Assembly (NCBI RefSeq): GCF_011761305.1
Contig: NZ_JAAOZC010000001.1
Span: 558,001 to 622,000 of the forward strand
Direction: 5' to 3'
Source: Sphingomonas vulcanisoli
Lineage (GTDB): Bacteria > Pseudomonadota > Alphaproteobacteria > Sphingomonadales > Sphingomonadaceae
DNA: 64,000 nucleotides
Every line of letters begins with the position of its first letter. The first letter of the stretch is position 1. A model generated the notes under the pieces. That model made no database searches and was not told where the DNA came from. It was given only the letters and a program-made list of their open reading frames with translations. The position numbers were made by a program, and so were the translations under genes. Below, piece by piece: positions 9,361 to 16,978 of the stretch.

Positions 9361-9491
9361 CTCCCTCTCCCGCAAGCGGGAGAGGGTTGGGGTGAGGGGC
9401 GAGGCGAAGCCGAGCATTCCGTCGTCAAAAAGAAGAAGGCCCTCATCCAACCCTTTCCCGCTGGCGGGAGTGGGCTAAGCGGTGGGGAGGG
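9361..9491. repeat. Inverted palindromic repeat pair, family B (copy 2)
   Basis: The left arm contains CTCTCCCGCAAGCGGGAGAG and the right arm a related CCCGCTGGCGGGAG. The element lies between the second SGNH gene and the MBOAT gene. Its right end supplies the purine-rich GGAGGGG (9486-9492) that sits 9 bases before the MBOAT start codon. Confidence 0.8.
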
Positions 9492-9501
9492 GCTTTAGAT
9501 A

Positions 9502-10923
9502 ATGCTCTTCCCAACCCTCACCTTCGGGCTGTTCTTCCTCGCCACGTTCGCGCTGATCTGGTCGGTCCGCGACAATGAATGGCGCAAGATCCTGCTGCTG
9601 CTGGCGAGCTGGGTCTTTTATGGCGCGTGGGATTGGCGGTTCGTGGCCCTGCTGATCGGCTCCGCGATCCTCAATTGGGGTGCGGCGCAGCTCATCGCCC
9701 ATACGCCGGAAGAAGAGGAGGGCCGCCGCAAGGCGCTGTTGACGATCGGCGTGATCGCCAATCTCTGTATCCTCGGCGTCTTCAAATATTATGATTTCTT
9801 CCTGGAGCAGCTGGGCGTGCTGCTCGCCCAGGCCGGGATCGCACGCGATTTGCCGCTGATGCAGATCGTGCTGCCGGTCGGCGTGTCCTTCTTCACCTTC
9901 CAGGCGATGTCCTATCTCGTTGACGTCGCCAAAAAGCGGATCGCCGCCGCCGATCTGCTCGACGTGACGCTGCTGATGTCCTTCTTCCCCCACCTCGTCG
10001 CCGGGCCGATCGTGCGCGGATCGGATCTGCTGCCCCAGTTCCGCCAGCGCCCGGTGCTGACCCGCGACGCCGCGACGATGGGACTGGTGCTGATCGTCTG
10101 GGGCCTGTTCAAGAAAGCAGTGATCGCATCCGAGCTTTCGACGGGCCTGGTCGATCCGGTCTTCTTCGATCCGGCGGGCCATAGCCGCATCGATCTGATC
10201 GCCGCAGCTTATGGCTATGCGGTGCAGATCTACTGCGATTTCTCGGCCTATTCGGATATGGCGATCGGGCTTGCGGCGCTGCTCGGCTACCGCTTCCCGC
10301 TCAATTTCAACCAGCCCTATCGCGCCACAAGCCTGCAGGATTTCTGGCGGCGCTGGCACATCAGCCTTTCGAGCTGGCTGCGCGATTATCTCTACATCGA
10401 TGCGCTCGGCGGCAATCGGAAGGGGTTCGCGCGCCAGTGCGCCAATCTGATGACCACCATGCTGCTCGGCGGCCTGTGGCATGGCGCCAAATGGACCTTC
10501 GTGATCTGGGGTGGGCTGCACGGCGGGGTGCTGGCGATCGAGCGTATCTGGGATCGCTGCCGGCCCGAAGGCTGGCCGCGCCTGCCGGCCTGGCTGGGGC
10601 TGGTGATCACCTTCCACATCGTCGTGCTCGGCTGGATCTTCTTCCGGGCCGAAAGCTTCGCGCAGGCGACCGCTTATCTTGGTGGTCTGTTCGCGGGCGG
10701 CGCGGGGCCGGGGCTGCCGCTACAGGTCACCCCGCTTACGGTGGTGCTGATTGTGTTCGGTGTTGCCATCCACGCCGCCCCGCATGATCTCGGCCAGCGG
10801 CTGGCGCTTCGGCTGCGTTTATTGCCATGGTGGGCGCTGGGGTTGATGCTCGGGCTGACGATCCTGATCGTCGATGCGATGCGTTTCGAAGGGGTTGCAC
10901 CCTTCATCTACTATCAATTTTAG
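9502..10923 (+). CDS. MBOAT family membrane O-acyltransferase, AlgI-like
   Basis: A 473-residue polytopic protein with the MBOAT signatures RRWHIS (about 283-288) and GGLWHGAKWTF (active-site His near 327). It matches AlgI/PatA proteins, which pass acetyl groups from the cytoplasm to periplasmic SGNH partners for O-acetylation of polysaccharide or peptidoglycan. It follows two SGNH genes, giving a full acylation module. No alginate biosynthesis gene is nearby, so the symbol algI is not given. The ATG at 9502 uses a GGAGGGG from the adjacent repeat. Confidence 0.9.
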   Translation: MLFPTLTFGLFFLATFALIWSVRDNEWRKILLLLASWVFYGAWDWRFVALLIGSAILNWGAAQLIAHTPEEEEGRRKALLTIGVIANLCILGVFKYYDFFLEQLGVLLAQAGIARDLPLMQIVLPVGVSFFTFQAMSYLVDVAKKRIAAADLLDVTLLMSFFPHLVAGPIVRGSDLLPQFRQRPVLTRDAATMGLVLIVWGLFKKAVIASELSTGLVDPVFFDPAGHSRIDLIAAAYGYAVQIYCDFSAYSDMAIGLAALLGYRFPLNFNQPYRATSLQDFWRRWHISLSSWLRDYLYIDALGGNRKGFARQCANLMTTMLLGGLWHGAKWTFVIWGGLHGGVLAIERIWDRCRPEGWPRLPAWLGLVITFHIVVLGWIFFRAESFAQATAYLGGLFAGGAGPGLPLQVTPLTVVLIVFGVAIHAAPHDLGQRLALRLRLLPWWALGLMLGLTILIVDAMRFEGVAPFIYYQF

Positions 10924-10934
10924 GGAAGAGGACG

Positions 10935-11237
10935 ATGCCCCGCGAAACGCCATCCCCGATCGATCTCCCTGCCGAACCCATCTGGATGCCCGGTCTCGGC
11001 TGGACGAGCGGCGTCCTCGCGCTTGCATCGCTGGTCCTGCTCGCCTGCAACGCGGTCTCGCTGCGCGATTGGGCCGAAAGCCTGACGCCGGGGCCAAACC
11101 AGGCCCGTTTCGCCGAAATCACCGAACAATGGGCCGATCTCACCGATCGCGCCGGCATCGGCCTCGCCCGCGCCTGGCTGCACGCGCGCTGGAAAGCGGC
11201 GGAGGCGGCGCGGTTCGGCGGTCAGCCCGCCAAATAG
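10935..11237 (+). CDS. Small single-pass membrane protein, unknown function, last gene of the acylation cassette
   Basis: The 100-residue product starts at ATG 10935 behind GAAGAGG, 11 bases after the MBOAT stop, which argues for co-transcription. It has one hydrophobic segment (about residues 23-40) flanked by a Pro-rich N-terminus and an amphipathic, Ala/Trp-rich C-terminal helix. I do not recognise a family. Position suggests an accessory subunit of the O-acylation module. Its last 16 bases overlap the convergent gene at 11222. Confidence 0.65.
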   Translation: MPRETPSPIDLPAEPIWMPGLGWTSGVLALASLVLLACNAVSLRDWAESLTPGPNQARFAEITEQWADLTDRAGIGLARAWLHARWKAAEAARFGGQPAK

Positions 11238-11389
11238 TCCGCGGGATTAACGCCAAGCTCGCGCAACCGTTCTTCCCACCGCTCCAGCGCGTCATAATAA
11301 TAATCGAAGATGCAGGGGGAACAGCCGCGTTCGCAGCATTCATAAGGCTCGGGCTTTTGCGGCGGGACCGGGAAGGGCGGCTCAGTCAT
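11222..11389 (-). CDS. Oxidoreductase-like domain mini-protein with CC/C/C motif
   Basis: The 55-residue protein carries PPFPVPPQKPEP followed by ECCERGCSPCIFDYY, which matches the short oxidoreductase-like domain (Oxidored-like family, PF09791 by memory) found as stand-alone mini-proteins in proteobacteria. The four cysteines suggest metal or Fe-S binding, though the function is not established. I place the start at ATG 11389 because the longer in-frame version would be encoded by the tRNA-Cys gene. It is convergent with, and overlaps, the preceding small membrane protein gene. Confidence 0.75.
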   Translation of the reverse strand: MTEPPFPVPPQKPEPYECCERGCSPCIFDYYYDALERWEERLRELGVNPADYLAG

Positions 11390-11406
11390 CCGGACCGCAT
11401 GAAATT

Positions 11407-11480
11407 TGGAGGCCCGAGCCGGAATCGAACCGGCGTGCAAGGATTTGCAGTCCTCTGCGTAACCACTCCGCCATCGGGCC
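11407..11480 (-). tRNA. tRNA-Cys (GCA)
   Basis: The minus strand folds as a 74-nt cloverleaf: acceptor stem GGCCCGA/TCGGGCC, discriminator T, encoded CCA, a D-arm with GTGGTTA, an anticodon loop with GCA inside CTGCAAA, and the T-loop GGTTCGATTCC. The anticodon GCA reads Cys codons. Confidence 0.95.
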
Positions 11481-11554
11481 TCGGAAGCGGGAGGCGGGCG
11501 ATTGCGCGACTTTGCCGCTGACGTCAACCGGGCCGCTCATCACGACCTTCGATC

Positions 11555-11737
11555 TTATCCGGCCGGGGAGTGCTCGGCGATGGCGATATGGTGCCGCTCG
11601 GCCGCAACATCATGGAGAAGATGGGCGAGCCGGGCCGAAAGCAGGCGGCTCATCCTGTGCCCATCGATCAGATCGAGCGAACGGCGAAGCAGAATCTCAC
11701 ACTCGGCCAAAACGGCATCATTGTCGGGAAAGGTCAC
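11555..11737 (-). CDS. Hypothetical 60-residue protein (uncertain)
   Basis: A GTG-started frame of 60 codons upstream of tRNA-Cys on the same strand. The predicted product is helical and mixed in charge (ILLRRSLDLIDGHRMSRLLSARLAHLLHD in outline) with no recognised motif. GGAG is present but only 1 base from the GTG, so the start is weak. It may be a real small gene or a chance frame in a region with no other candidate. Confidence 0.35.
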   Translation of the reverse strand: MTFPDNDAVLAECEILLRRSLDLIDGHRMSRLLSARLAHLLHDVAAERHHIAIAEHSPAG

Positions 11738-11804
11738 GCTCCAGGTCCACTAGCTCGAACCACCCCATCGGCCTTGTTCGCCGATTGTGGCACGGGGTCG
11801 ATCC

Positions 11805-11843
11805 CGGATATCTACGGATGAGCAGATATCCGCCGTATCCGTA
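11805..11843. promoter_or_regulatory. Nested inverted repeats with pseudoknot potential upstream of pcm
   Basis: CGGATATCT (11805-11813) and AGATATCCG (11824-11832) form a perfect 9-bp inverted repeat with a 10-base loop. The loop contains ACGGAT, complementary to ATCCGT at 11837-11842, so an H-type pseudoknot or an alternative hairpin is possible. No T-run follows, so it is not an ordinary terminator. It lies about 80 bases before the methyltransferase start and could be an operator or part of a structured leader. Confidence 0.45.
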
Positions 11844-11873
11844 CTTGGCGCTGGGACAGCCGCACGATAGATG

Positions 11874-11902
11874 TTGCACCTGGCGCAGGTGTATTGTAGC
11901 AC
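11874..11902 (+). promoter_or_regulatory. Candidate promoter with embedded palindrome for pcm-tolC-popZ
   Basis: TTGCAC (11874-11879) is a fair -35 and TAGCAC (11897-11902) follows at 17 bases as a weak -10. The spacer holds a perfect CACCTG-gcg-CAGGTG palindrome (11877-11891), an arrangement expected for a repressor site. A direct CACTA repeat follows before the start codon. Confidence 0.35.
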
Positions 11903-11912
11903 TAGAACACTA

Positions 11913-12566
11913 ATGAGAGATCAGGGCGTGACCGAGCAGAATTTCGATCAGATGCGCGCGGCGATGGTGGCCAGCCAGCTGCGCACCACGGGCGTTGATG
12001 ATCCGCGTGTGCTTGGCGCGATGGCGGCGGTGCCGCGCGAGCGGTTTGTGCCCGGCGATCGGCGCGCGCTCGCTTATGCCGATGTTGCGACTCCGCTCGG
12101 GCAAGGCCGCGCGATGGCCGCACCCGCGGTGCTCGGTCGTCTGTTGACAGAGGCGCGGGTGCGCATCGGCGAGCATGTGCTCGTGATCGGCGCAGGGCCT
12201 GGTTATTCCGCGGCGGTGCTGGCGGCGCTCGGCTGCGACGTGATCGCGCTCGAAACGGCGGACGGGCCGGGTGCCGAAGCGCATCCCGCAGGCGTAACCG
12301 CCGTGAGCGGTGCGCTCGATGCCGGTTGGCCAGCTTCGGCGCCTTACAGCCTCATCCTATTCGATGGCGCGATCGAGCTTGTGCCGCAGGCGATCGTCGA
12401 TCAGCTCGCCGAAGGCGGCCGTATCGCGGCGCCGTTGATCGAGCGCGGTGTCAGCCGTTTGGCGATTGGCATCAAGGCGGCAGGTGTGATCGGCTGGCGG
12501 CGGATCATCGAAGCCGCCGCACCCGCGCTCCCCGGCTTCGCGGCGCCAGCAACCTTCCGATTCTGA
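11913..12566 (+). CDS. pcm: Protein-L-isoaspartate O-methyltransferase family protein
   Basis: The product (217 residues from ATG 11913, 212 from GTG 11928) begins with the family's MVASQLRTTGVDDPRVL segment and has the SAM-binding loop as VLVIGAGPGYSAAVLA (about residues 80-95). PIMT methylates isoaspartyl residues in damaged proteins. The sphingomonad form is short and its binding motif deviates from the usual GTGSGY, so activity is not certain. The GTG start has an AGGG close by and may be the real one. It precedes tolC by about 10 bases and is likely co-transcribed with it. Confidence 0.8.
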   Translation: MRDQGVTEQNFDQMRAAMVASQLRTTGVDDPRVLGAMAAVPRERFVPGDRRALAYADVATPLGQGRAMAAPAVLGRLLTEARVRIGEHVLVIGAGPGYSAAVLAALGCDVIALETADGPGAEAHPAGVTAVSGALDAGWPASAPYSLILFDGAIELVPQAIVDQLAEGGRIAAPLIERGVSRLAIGIKAAGVIGWRRIIEAAAPALPGFAAPATFRF

Positions 12567-12577
12567 TCAGGATGCTG

Positions 12578-14128
12578 ATGCCCTGGACCAAGTGCGCCTT
12601 ATTCGGAGGCGTTGCCCTGCTGCTCGCGCCCGCCGCGCAGGCCGATACGTTGCGCGAGGCGCTGCTGCAGGCCTATACGACCAGCCCGGTGCTGGCCCAG
12701 GCGCGTGCGCAGCTGCGCGGCGTCGACGAAGGCGTGCCGATCGCCAAGGCGAACAGCCGCCTGCAAGTGTCCGGTACGCTGGGCCTTACTCAGAGCGCCG
12801 ACGGCATCACCAGCTATCAACACGGCGCGCGCACGCTGACCGGTGGCGTCAATTTGTCCTATCCGCTGTTCCAGGGCGGGCGGGTCAAAAATGCGATCAA
12901 TGCCGCAGAGGCGCGCGTCATCGCCGGCCGCGCCGATCTGCGTACCACCGAGGGCAATTTCTTCACCGACGCGGTCACCGCTTATATGGACGTGATCCGC
13001 GATCAATCGGTGGTCGAGCTCAACGCCGGCAACGTCCGCGTGCTGGAAACCAATCTCCGCGCCTCGCGCGACCGTTTCCAGGTCGGCGATCTGACCCGCA
13101 CCGATGTCGCGCAATCCGAAGCACGTCTCAGCATTGCGCGTAGCCAGCTCGCCAGCGCGCAGGGCAATCTGGTGCGCAGCCGCGAGACCTATCGCCGCGT
13201 GATCGGTGTGTGGCCGACCAATCTCCAGCCGCCGCCCGAACTGCCCAAGCTGCCCGCGACGCCGGACGAGGCGGTGGAAATCGCGCTCGGCAACAGTCCG
13301 TCGCTCGCGTCGGTGGCGGCCAACACCAAGGCCGCCGACTACGATATCAATTCAGCGCGCGCGCTGCGGATGCCGACGCTCTCGGCGGTCGGTGGGCCGA
13401 GCTATAGCGATTACCTCGGGACGCGCGCACAGGCGTCGGGACTACCGAGCAGCCAAAATTACCTGTTCAGCCAAACCGTGCAGCAATCCTCGGCGGGCCT
13501 GTCTCTGACCGTGCCGCTGTATCAGGGCGGCGGTGTCTCGGCGAAGGTGCGGCAGGCGCAGGCCAACCAGAATGCGGTGGTCGAGCAGGGTATCGATATT
13601 GAACGCCAGGTGATCGCCAACGCTCGCGCCGCCTACGCCATCTTCATCGCCGCCGGGCAGGCGATCGGCGCCTATGAGCAGGCGGCATCGGCCAACAAGC
13701 TCGCGCTGGAGGGCACGCGCGCGGAAAATAGCGCGGGATCGCGCACCGTGATCGAAGTGCTGAACGCCGAGCAGGAATATCTCAACGCGCAGGTCCAGCT
13801 CGTCACCGCCGAGCATGATCAATACGTCGCGGGCTTCAGTCTCCTGAACGCGATGGGCGTGGCGGAGGCGAGCAATCTCAATCTGGAGGGCGGCGCGCTC
13901 TACGATCCGGTCGCCAACTATAAGCGCGTCCGCAACCGCTTCGGCGACTGGAGCGACAACCCCAGATATCAATCCGTGTCGACTCGCACGACTGGCCCGA
14001 CCCCGCGGGACGAGGACACGCAGCCGCTGCCGCCTGATCCCTTGCTCGGCAATGATACGCCGGGCCCGCAACTGCCCGGATCGCTGGTGCCAAGCCCTTC
14101 GAACCGTGATAAACCTCGGGACAAATGA
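12578..14128 (+). CDS. tolC: TolC family outer-membrane efflux channel
   Basis: The 516-residue protein has a signal peptide ending near AAQA-DTL, then the duplicated TolC coiled-coil pattern: first half to about residue 215 with YPLFQGGRVKN and second half with VPLYQGGGVSAKV, each followed by long helices. It forms the outer-membrane duct for type I secretion or RND efflux. The ATG at 12578 has AGGA at 5 bases; an ATG two codons upstream is possible. It overlaps popZ by ATGA. No inner-membrane pump gene is adjacent. The tail is Pro-rich. Confidence 0.92.
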   Translation: MPWTKCALFGGVALLLAPAAQADTLREALLQAYTTSPVLAQARAQLRGVDEGVPIAKANSRLQVSGTLGLTQSADGITSYQHGARTLTGGVNLSYPLFQGGRVKNAINAAEARVIAGRADLRTTEGNFFTDAVTAYMDVIRDQSVVELNAGNVRVLETNLRASRDRFQVGDLTRTDVAQSEARLSIARSQLASAQGNLVRSRETYRRVIGVWPTNLQPPPELPKLPATPDEAVEIALGNSPSLASVAANTKAADYDINSARALRMPTLSAVGGPSYSDYLGTRAQASGLPSSQNYLFSQTVQQSSAGLSLTVPLYQGGGVSAKVRQAQANQNAVVEQGIDIERQVIANARAAYAIFIAAGQAIGAYEQAASANKLALEGTRAENSAGSRTVIEVLNAEQEYLNAQVQLVTAEHDQYVAGFSLLNAMGVAEASNLNLEGGALYDPVANYKRVRNRFGDWSDNPRYQSVSTRTTGPTPRDEDTQPLPPDPLLGNDTPGPQLPGSLVPSPSNRDKPRDK

Positions 14129-14541
14129 GCGACCAGCCAATCCCGCCGATGGAAGAGATACTGGCCTCGATCCGCAAGATCATCGCTGAGGATAAGCCGA
14201 TTGCGGCTCCGGCGATTGCGGAGAGTGAGGCGGAGGAGGATGTTCTGGAGCTGGGCGAGGCACCTGCGGAGCCAGCCCCGACCTATTTTCCGCCACCGCC
14301 CGTCGCCGTTTCTCCGCCGCCCGCTTCGCCTCTGATGTCCGGGGAGGCGGCGGCAGCGAGCCGCAAGGCTTTGTCCGCGCTCTCAAGCCTAAAGCTCGAT
14401 CCCGATGCGCCTGCGGATACGCTCGACGGGCTGGTGCGCGAGATGCTGCGCCCGATGCTCAAGCAATGGCTCGATGCAAACCTGCCCGAGCTGGTGGAGC
14501 GCGTCGTCGCCCGCGAAATCGCCCGGCTGGGTGCGCGTTAG
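14125..14541 (+). CDS. popZ: PopZ-like polar organizing protein (DUF2497)
   Basis: A 138-residue acidic protein with the conserved N-terminal helix PPMEEILASIRKIIAED (residues 7-23), a Pro/Glu-rich disordered middle and a C-terminal helical block LVREMLRPMLKQWLDANLP, the PopZ plan. PopZ self-assembles at the cell pole and tethers centromere and cell-cycle proteins in alphaproteobacteria. It overlaps the tolC stop by ATGA. A family C repeat follows, probably the end of this transcription unit. Confidence 0.85.
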   Translation: MSDQPIPPMEEILASIRKIIAEDKPIAAPAIAESEAEEDVLELGEAPAEPAPTYFPPPPVAVSPPPASPLMSGEAAAASRKALSALSSLKLDPDAPADTLDGLVREMLRPMLKQWLDANLPELVERVVAREIARLGAR

Positions 14542-14555
14542 GCGTTAAGCCGACC

Positions 14556-14641
14556 GTCACCCCGGACATGTTCCGGGGTCCACCCCACCACCAAATCCGG
14601 AGCCGGAGGATAGGTGGATGCCGGAACAAGTCCGGCATGAC
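14556..14641. repeat. Palindromic intergenic repeat, family C (copy 1)
   Basis: Arms GTCACCCCGGACATGTTCCG and GCCGGAACAAGTCCGGCATGAC flank a short centre with GGATAGGTGGATG. The same design recurs at 16883-16970. It lies between popZ and the threonine synthase-like gene. Confidence 0.8.
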
Positions 14642-14672
14642 GATTGGAGCGTTTGCCGCTAGGTCGCGTCCC

Positions 14673-15896
14673 ATGAACACCAATCTCACCACCGATCGCC
14701 CCACCTTCGTCACGCACCTCGAATGCTCGATGACGGGCGAGCGCTATGAGGCGGACCAGCTTCACAATCTCTCGCGCGTCGGCCGGCCTCTGCTCGTCCG
14801 CTACGATCTCGATGGTGTGAAAGCCGCCGTCTCGCGCGATACGATCGCCGCGCGCGAAACCGATCTCTGGCGCTGGCGCGAGCTGCTGCCCGTTCGCAAG
14901 AGCGCCAGCATCGTCTCGCTGGGCGAGATCGAGACGCCGCTGGTGCCGATCCCGGCGTCCGGCGGCGCTAATGTGCTCGTCAAAGACGAAGGCCGTCTGC
15001 CCACTGGATCGTTCAAGGCGCGCGGGCTCGTCATGGCGGTGGCGATGGCGCGCGAGCTTGGTGTCACCCGGATCGCCATGCCCACCAACGGCAACGCCGG
15101 CGCGGCGCTCGCCGCTTATGCCAGCCGCTGCGGGATCGAGACGATCATCCTCGCGCCGCAGGAGACGCCTGAGATCAATATCCGGGAAATGGCGTTGCAG
15201 GGCGCGCGAGTCTATCGCGTCAACGGCCAGATCGACGATTGCGGCGCGATCGTCGGCAAGGGCGCCGCCGAAGGCCGCTGGTTCGATTTTTCGACGCTGA
15301 AGGAGCCCTACCGAATAGAGGGCAAGAAGACGATGGGACTGGAGCTCGCCGCGCAGATGGGCTGGGAGCTGCCCGACGCGATCTTCTATCCCACTGGCGG
15401 CGGCACCGGCCTGATCGGCATGTGGAAGGCGTTCGACGAACTGGAAAAGCTCGGCTGGATCGGCGCCAAGCGGCCGCGGATGTTTGCCGTGCAGGCAACT
15501 GGTTGCGCGCCGATCGTTCGCGCGTTCGAGAAGGGAGTAGACCATGCCGAGCGGTGGGAGAATGCGGCGACGGTGGCGGCGGGGATCCGCGTGCCGCGGG
15601 CGGTCGGTGACTTCCTGATCCTGCGCGCGGTGCGCGAAAGCGGGGGCACGGCGCTTGCGGTCGACGATGACGCGATCCTCGCGGCGGTGGATGCCTGCGC
15701 GAAACGGGATGGTGTGCTGATATGCCCTGAGGGCGGGGCGACGCTGGCGGCCTATCGCAAGGCGCTGGGGGAGGGGCTCGTCGATGCCGAGGAGCGCGTC
15801 ATATTGTTCAACTGCGCGACGGGGCTCAAATATCCGATGCCCGCAGCGGGTGAGATGCTGGATCGCAATGCAGAGATTGATCTGGCCTCTCTCTAA
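14673..15896 (+). CDS. Threonine synthase-like PLP enzyme
   Basis: The 407-residue product has the PLP-lysine motif GSFKARG (about residue 111), a phosphate-binding TNGNAGAALAAYA segment and FYPTGGGTGLIGMWKAF, all typical of fold-type II threonine synthases that convert phosphohomoserine to threonine. The N-terminus retains a LECSMTGE segment related to the Cys-containing lead of the archaeal/plant type, with most cysteines lost. Start ATG at 14673. As alphaproteobacteria commonly have another longer ThrC, this may be a second copy or a related ammonia-lyase. Confidence 0.75.
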   Translation: MNTNLTTDRPTFVTHLECSMTGERYEADQLHNLSRVGRPLLVRYDLDGVKAAVSRDTIAARETDLWRWRELLPVRKSASIVSLGEIETPLVPIPASGGANVLVKDEGRLPTGSFKARGLVMAVAMARELGVTRIAMPTNGNAGAALAAYASRCGIETIILAPQETPEINIREMALQGARVYRVNGQIDDCGAIVGKGAAEGRWFDFSTLKEPYRIEGKKTMGLELAAQMGWELPDAIFYPTGGGTGLIGMWKAFDELEKLGWIGAKRPRMFAVQATGCAPIVRAFEKGVDHAERWENAATVAAGIRVPRAVGDFLILRAVRESGGTALAVDDDAILAAVDACAKRDGVLICPEGGATLAAYRKALGEGLVDAEERVILFNCATGLKYPMPAAGEMLDRNAEIDLASL

Positions 15897-15900
15897 TTCC

Positions 15901-15985
15901 GTTTGCCCTGAGCCTGTCGAAGGGCTGCTCTTCTTCTCGACTGGGTAAAAAGAAAAGCAGTGCTTCGACAGGCTCAGCAAGACCG
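15901..15985. repeat. Palindromic intergenic repeat, family A (copy 2)
   Basis: GCCCTGAGCCTGTCGAAGGG and its complement GCTTCGACAGGCTCAGC flank an internal stem, matching copies at 2944-3025 and 57875-57960. It separates two convergent genes and may terminate both. Confidence 0.85.
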
Positions 15986-15997
15986 GTTTTGTCGGAG

Positions 15998-16822
15998 TTA
16001 TGCCCCCAAAAACCGCACCGGCAGCGGCGTCTCGCTATACCCTGTCGGCGTCCGCACCAGCCGATAGGCGCCGGAGGTCTTCTTTCCCGAAACGATCTCC
16101 ACCAGCTCCGTGCCATGATAGAGCACGCCGACATCCTGATCGAGCGCGATGCCCGGGCTATCGATCCCGCCGCTCGCGATCAGTTCGCGGTAGCGCGTCT
16201 TGCGATCGGGGCGGATTTCGTAGTGCGGGTTGGCTGATCCCGGCAGGAAGCCGGTGCCTTTCACCGCGCCCAACACCTTGGGATAGCTGTCGGTCAGTCC
16301 CGATTGGAACCAGCAGATCAGCCCTGCGCTGCCTCCTGTCATCACCACGCCGTTCTGCCAGGCCTGGTGCAGCGCCTTGTCGAACTCCCACTCGCGCCAC
16401 AGCGCCATCAGGTTCTTGGTCGATCCACCGCCGACCATGATGATGTCCATGCTCATCAGATAATCGAGGAAATCGAGCGTCGCGGGCTGGTAGATATTGA
16501 AATGGTAGGTCGAACAATCGTGCGCCTGCCAGCCCTGCACGAAGCTCTCGAAACTATTGCTGTTTTCACCCGATGCCGCCCCAAGCCAGCAGATCTTGGG
16601 CGATTTCACCGGCGACAGTCCCAGCGCATATTCGGGGAAATACGAGGGCTGCCACGCTTGCGGAAACCAGCCGCCGCCGGTGGCGAAGATCGTCGGCTGC
16701 TTGGCCCGCGGTCGCGTCGCCGCACCCCCGGCGGCGGAGCTCGCCGCGACGGTCGTCATCGCCGCCGCGCCCAGCCCCGCACCGATCATCCCGCGCCGGC
16801 TAATTCCCGATTTTTCCGCCAT
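15998..16822 (-). CDS. Tat-exported peptidase S51 family protein (peptidase E/cyanophycinase-like)
   Basis: The 274-residue protein starts with a twin-arginine signal (SRRGMIGAGLG, residues 9-19, and an Ala-rich h-region). The mature part has GGGSTKNLMALW and the nucleophile elbow TGGSAGLICW, with Ser as the likely catalytic residue, matching S51 peptidases such as aspartyl dipeptidase. Most peptidase E proteins are cytoplasmic, so the Tat signal is notable and closer to exported cyanophycinase relatives. The start ATG 16822 has GGGGGAC upstream. The substrate is not known. Confidence 0.8.
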   Translation of the reverse strand: MAEKSGISRRGMIGAGLGAAAMTTVAASSAAGGAATRPRAKQPTIFATGGGWFPQAWQPSYFPEYALGLSPVKSPKICWLGAASGENSNSFESFVQGWQAHDCSTYHFNIYQPATLDFLDYLMSMDIIMVGGGSTKNLMALWREWEFDKALHQAWQNGVVMTGGSAGLICWFQSGLTDSYPKVLGAVKGTGFLPGSANPHYEIRPDRKTRYRELIASGGIDSPGIALDQDVGVLYHGTELVEIVSGKKTSGAYRLVRTPTGYSETPLPVRFLGA

Positions 16823-16882
16823 TGTCTGTCCCCCACCGATCTGACGAGAGTGCGCTTTTGTGCGCGGGTGTCAATTGTCCTC

Positions 16883-16970
16883 CGTCACTCCGGACTTGTT
16901 CCGGGAGTCACGCCGCTACGAAGTCCGAGACTTGAGGACGGGTGGATGCCGAAACACGTCCGGCATGACA
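16883..16970. repeat. Palindromic intergenic repeat, family C (copy 2)
   Basis: CGTCACTCCGGACTTGTTCC and the facing CACGTCCGGCATGAC are the two arms, with GGGTGGATGCC in the centre as in copy 1 at 14556-14641. Confidence 0.75.
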
Positions 16971-16978
16971 GCGGAGAG

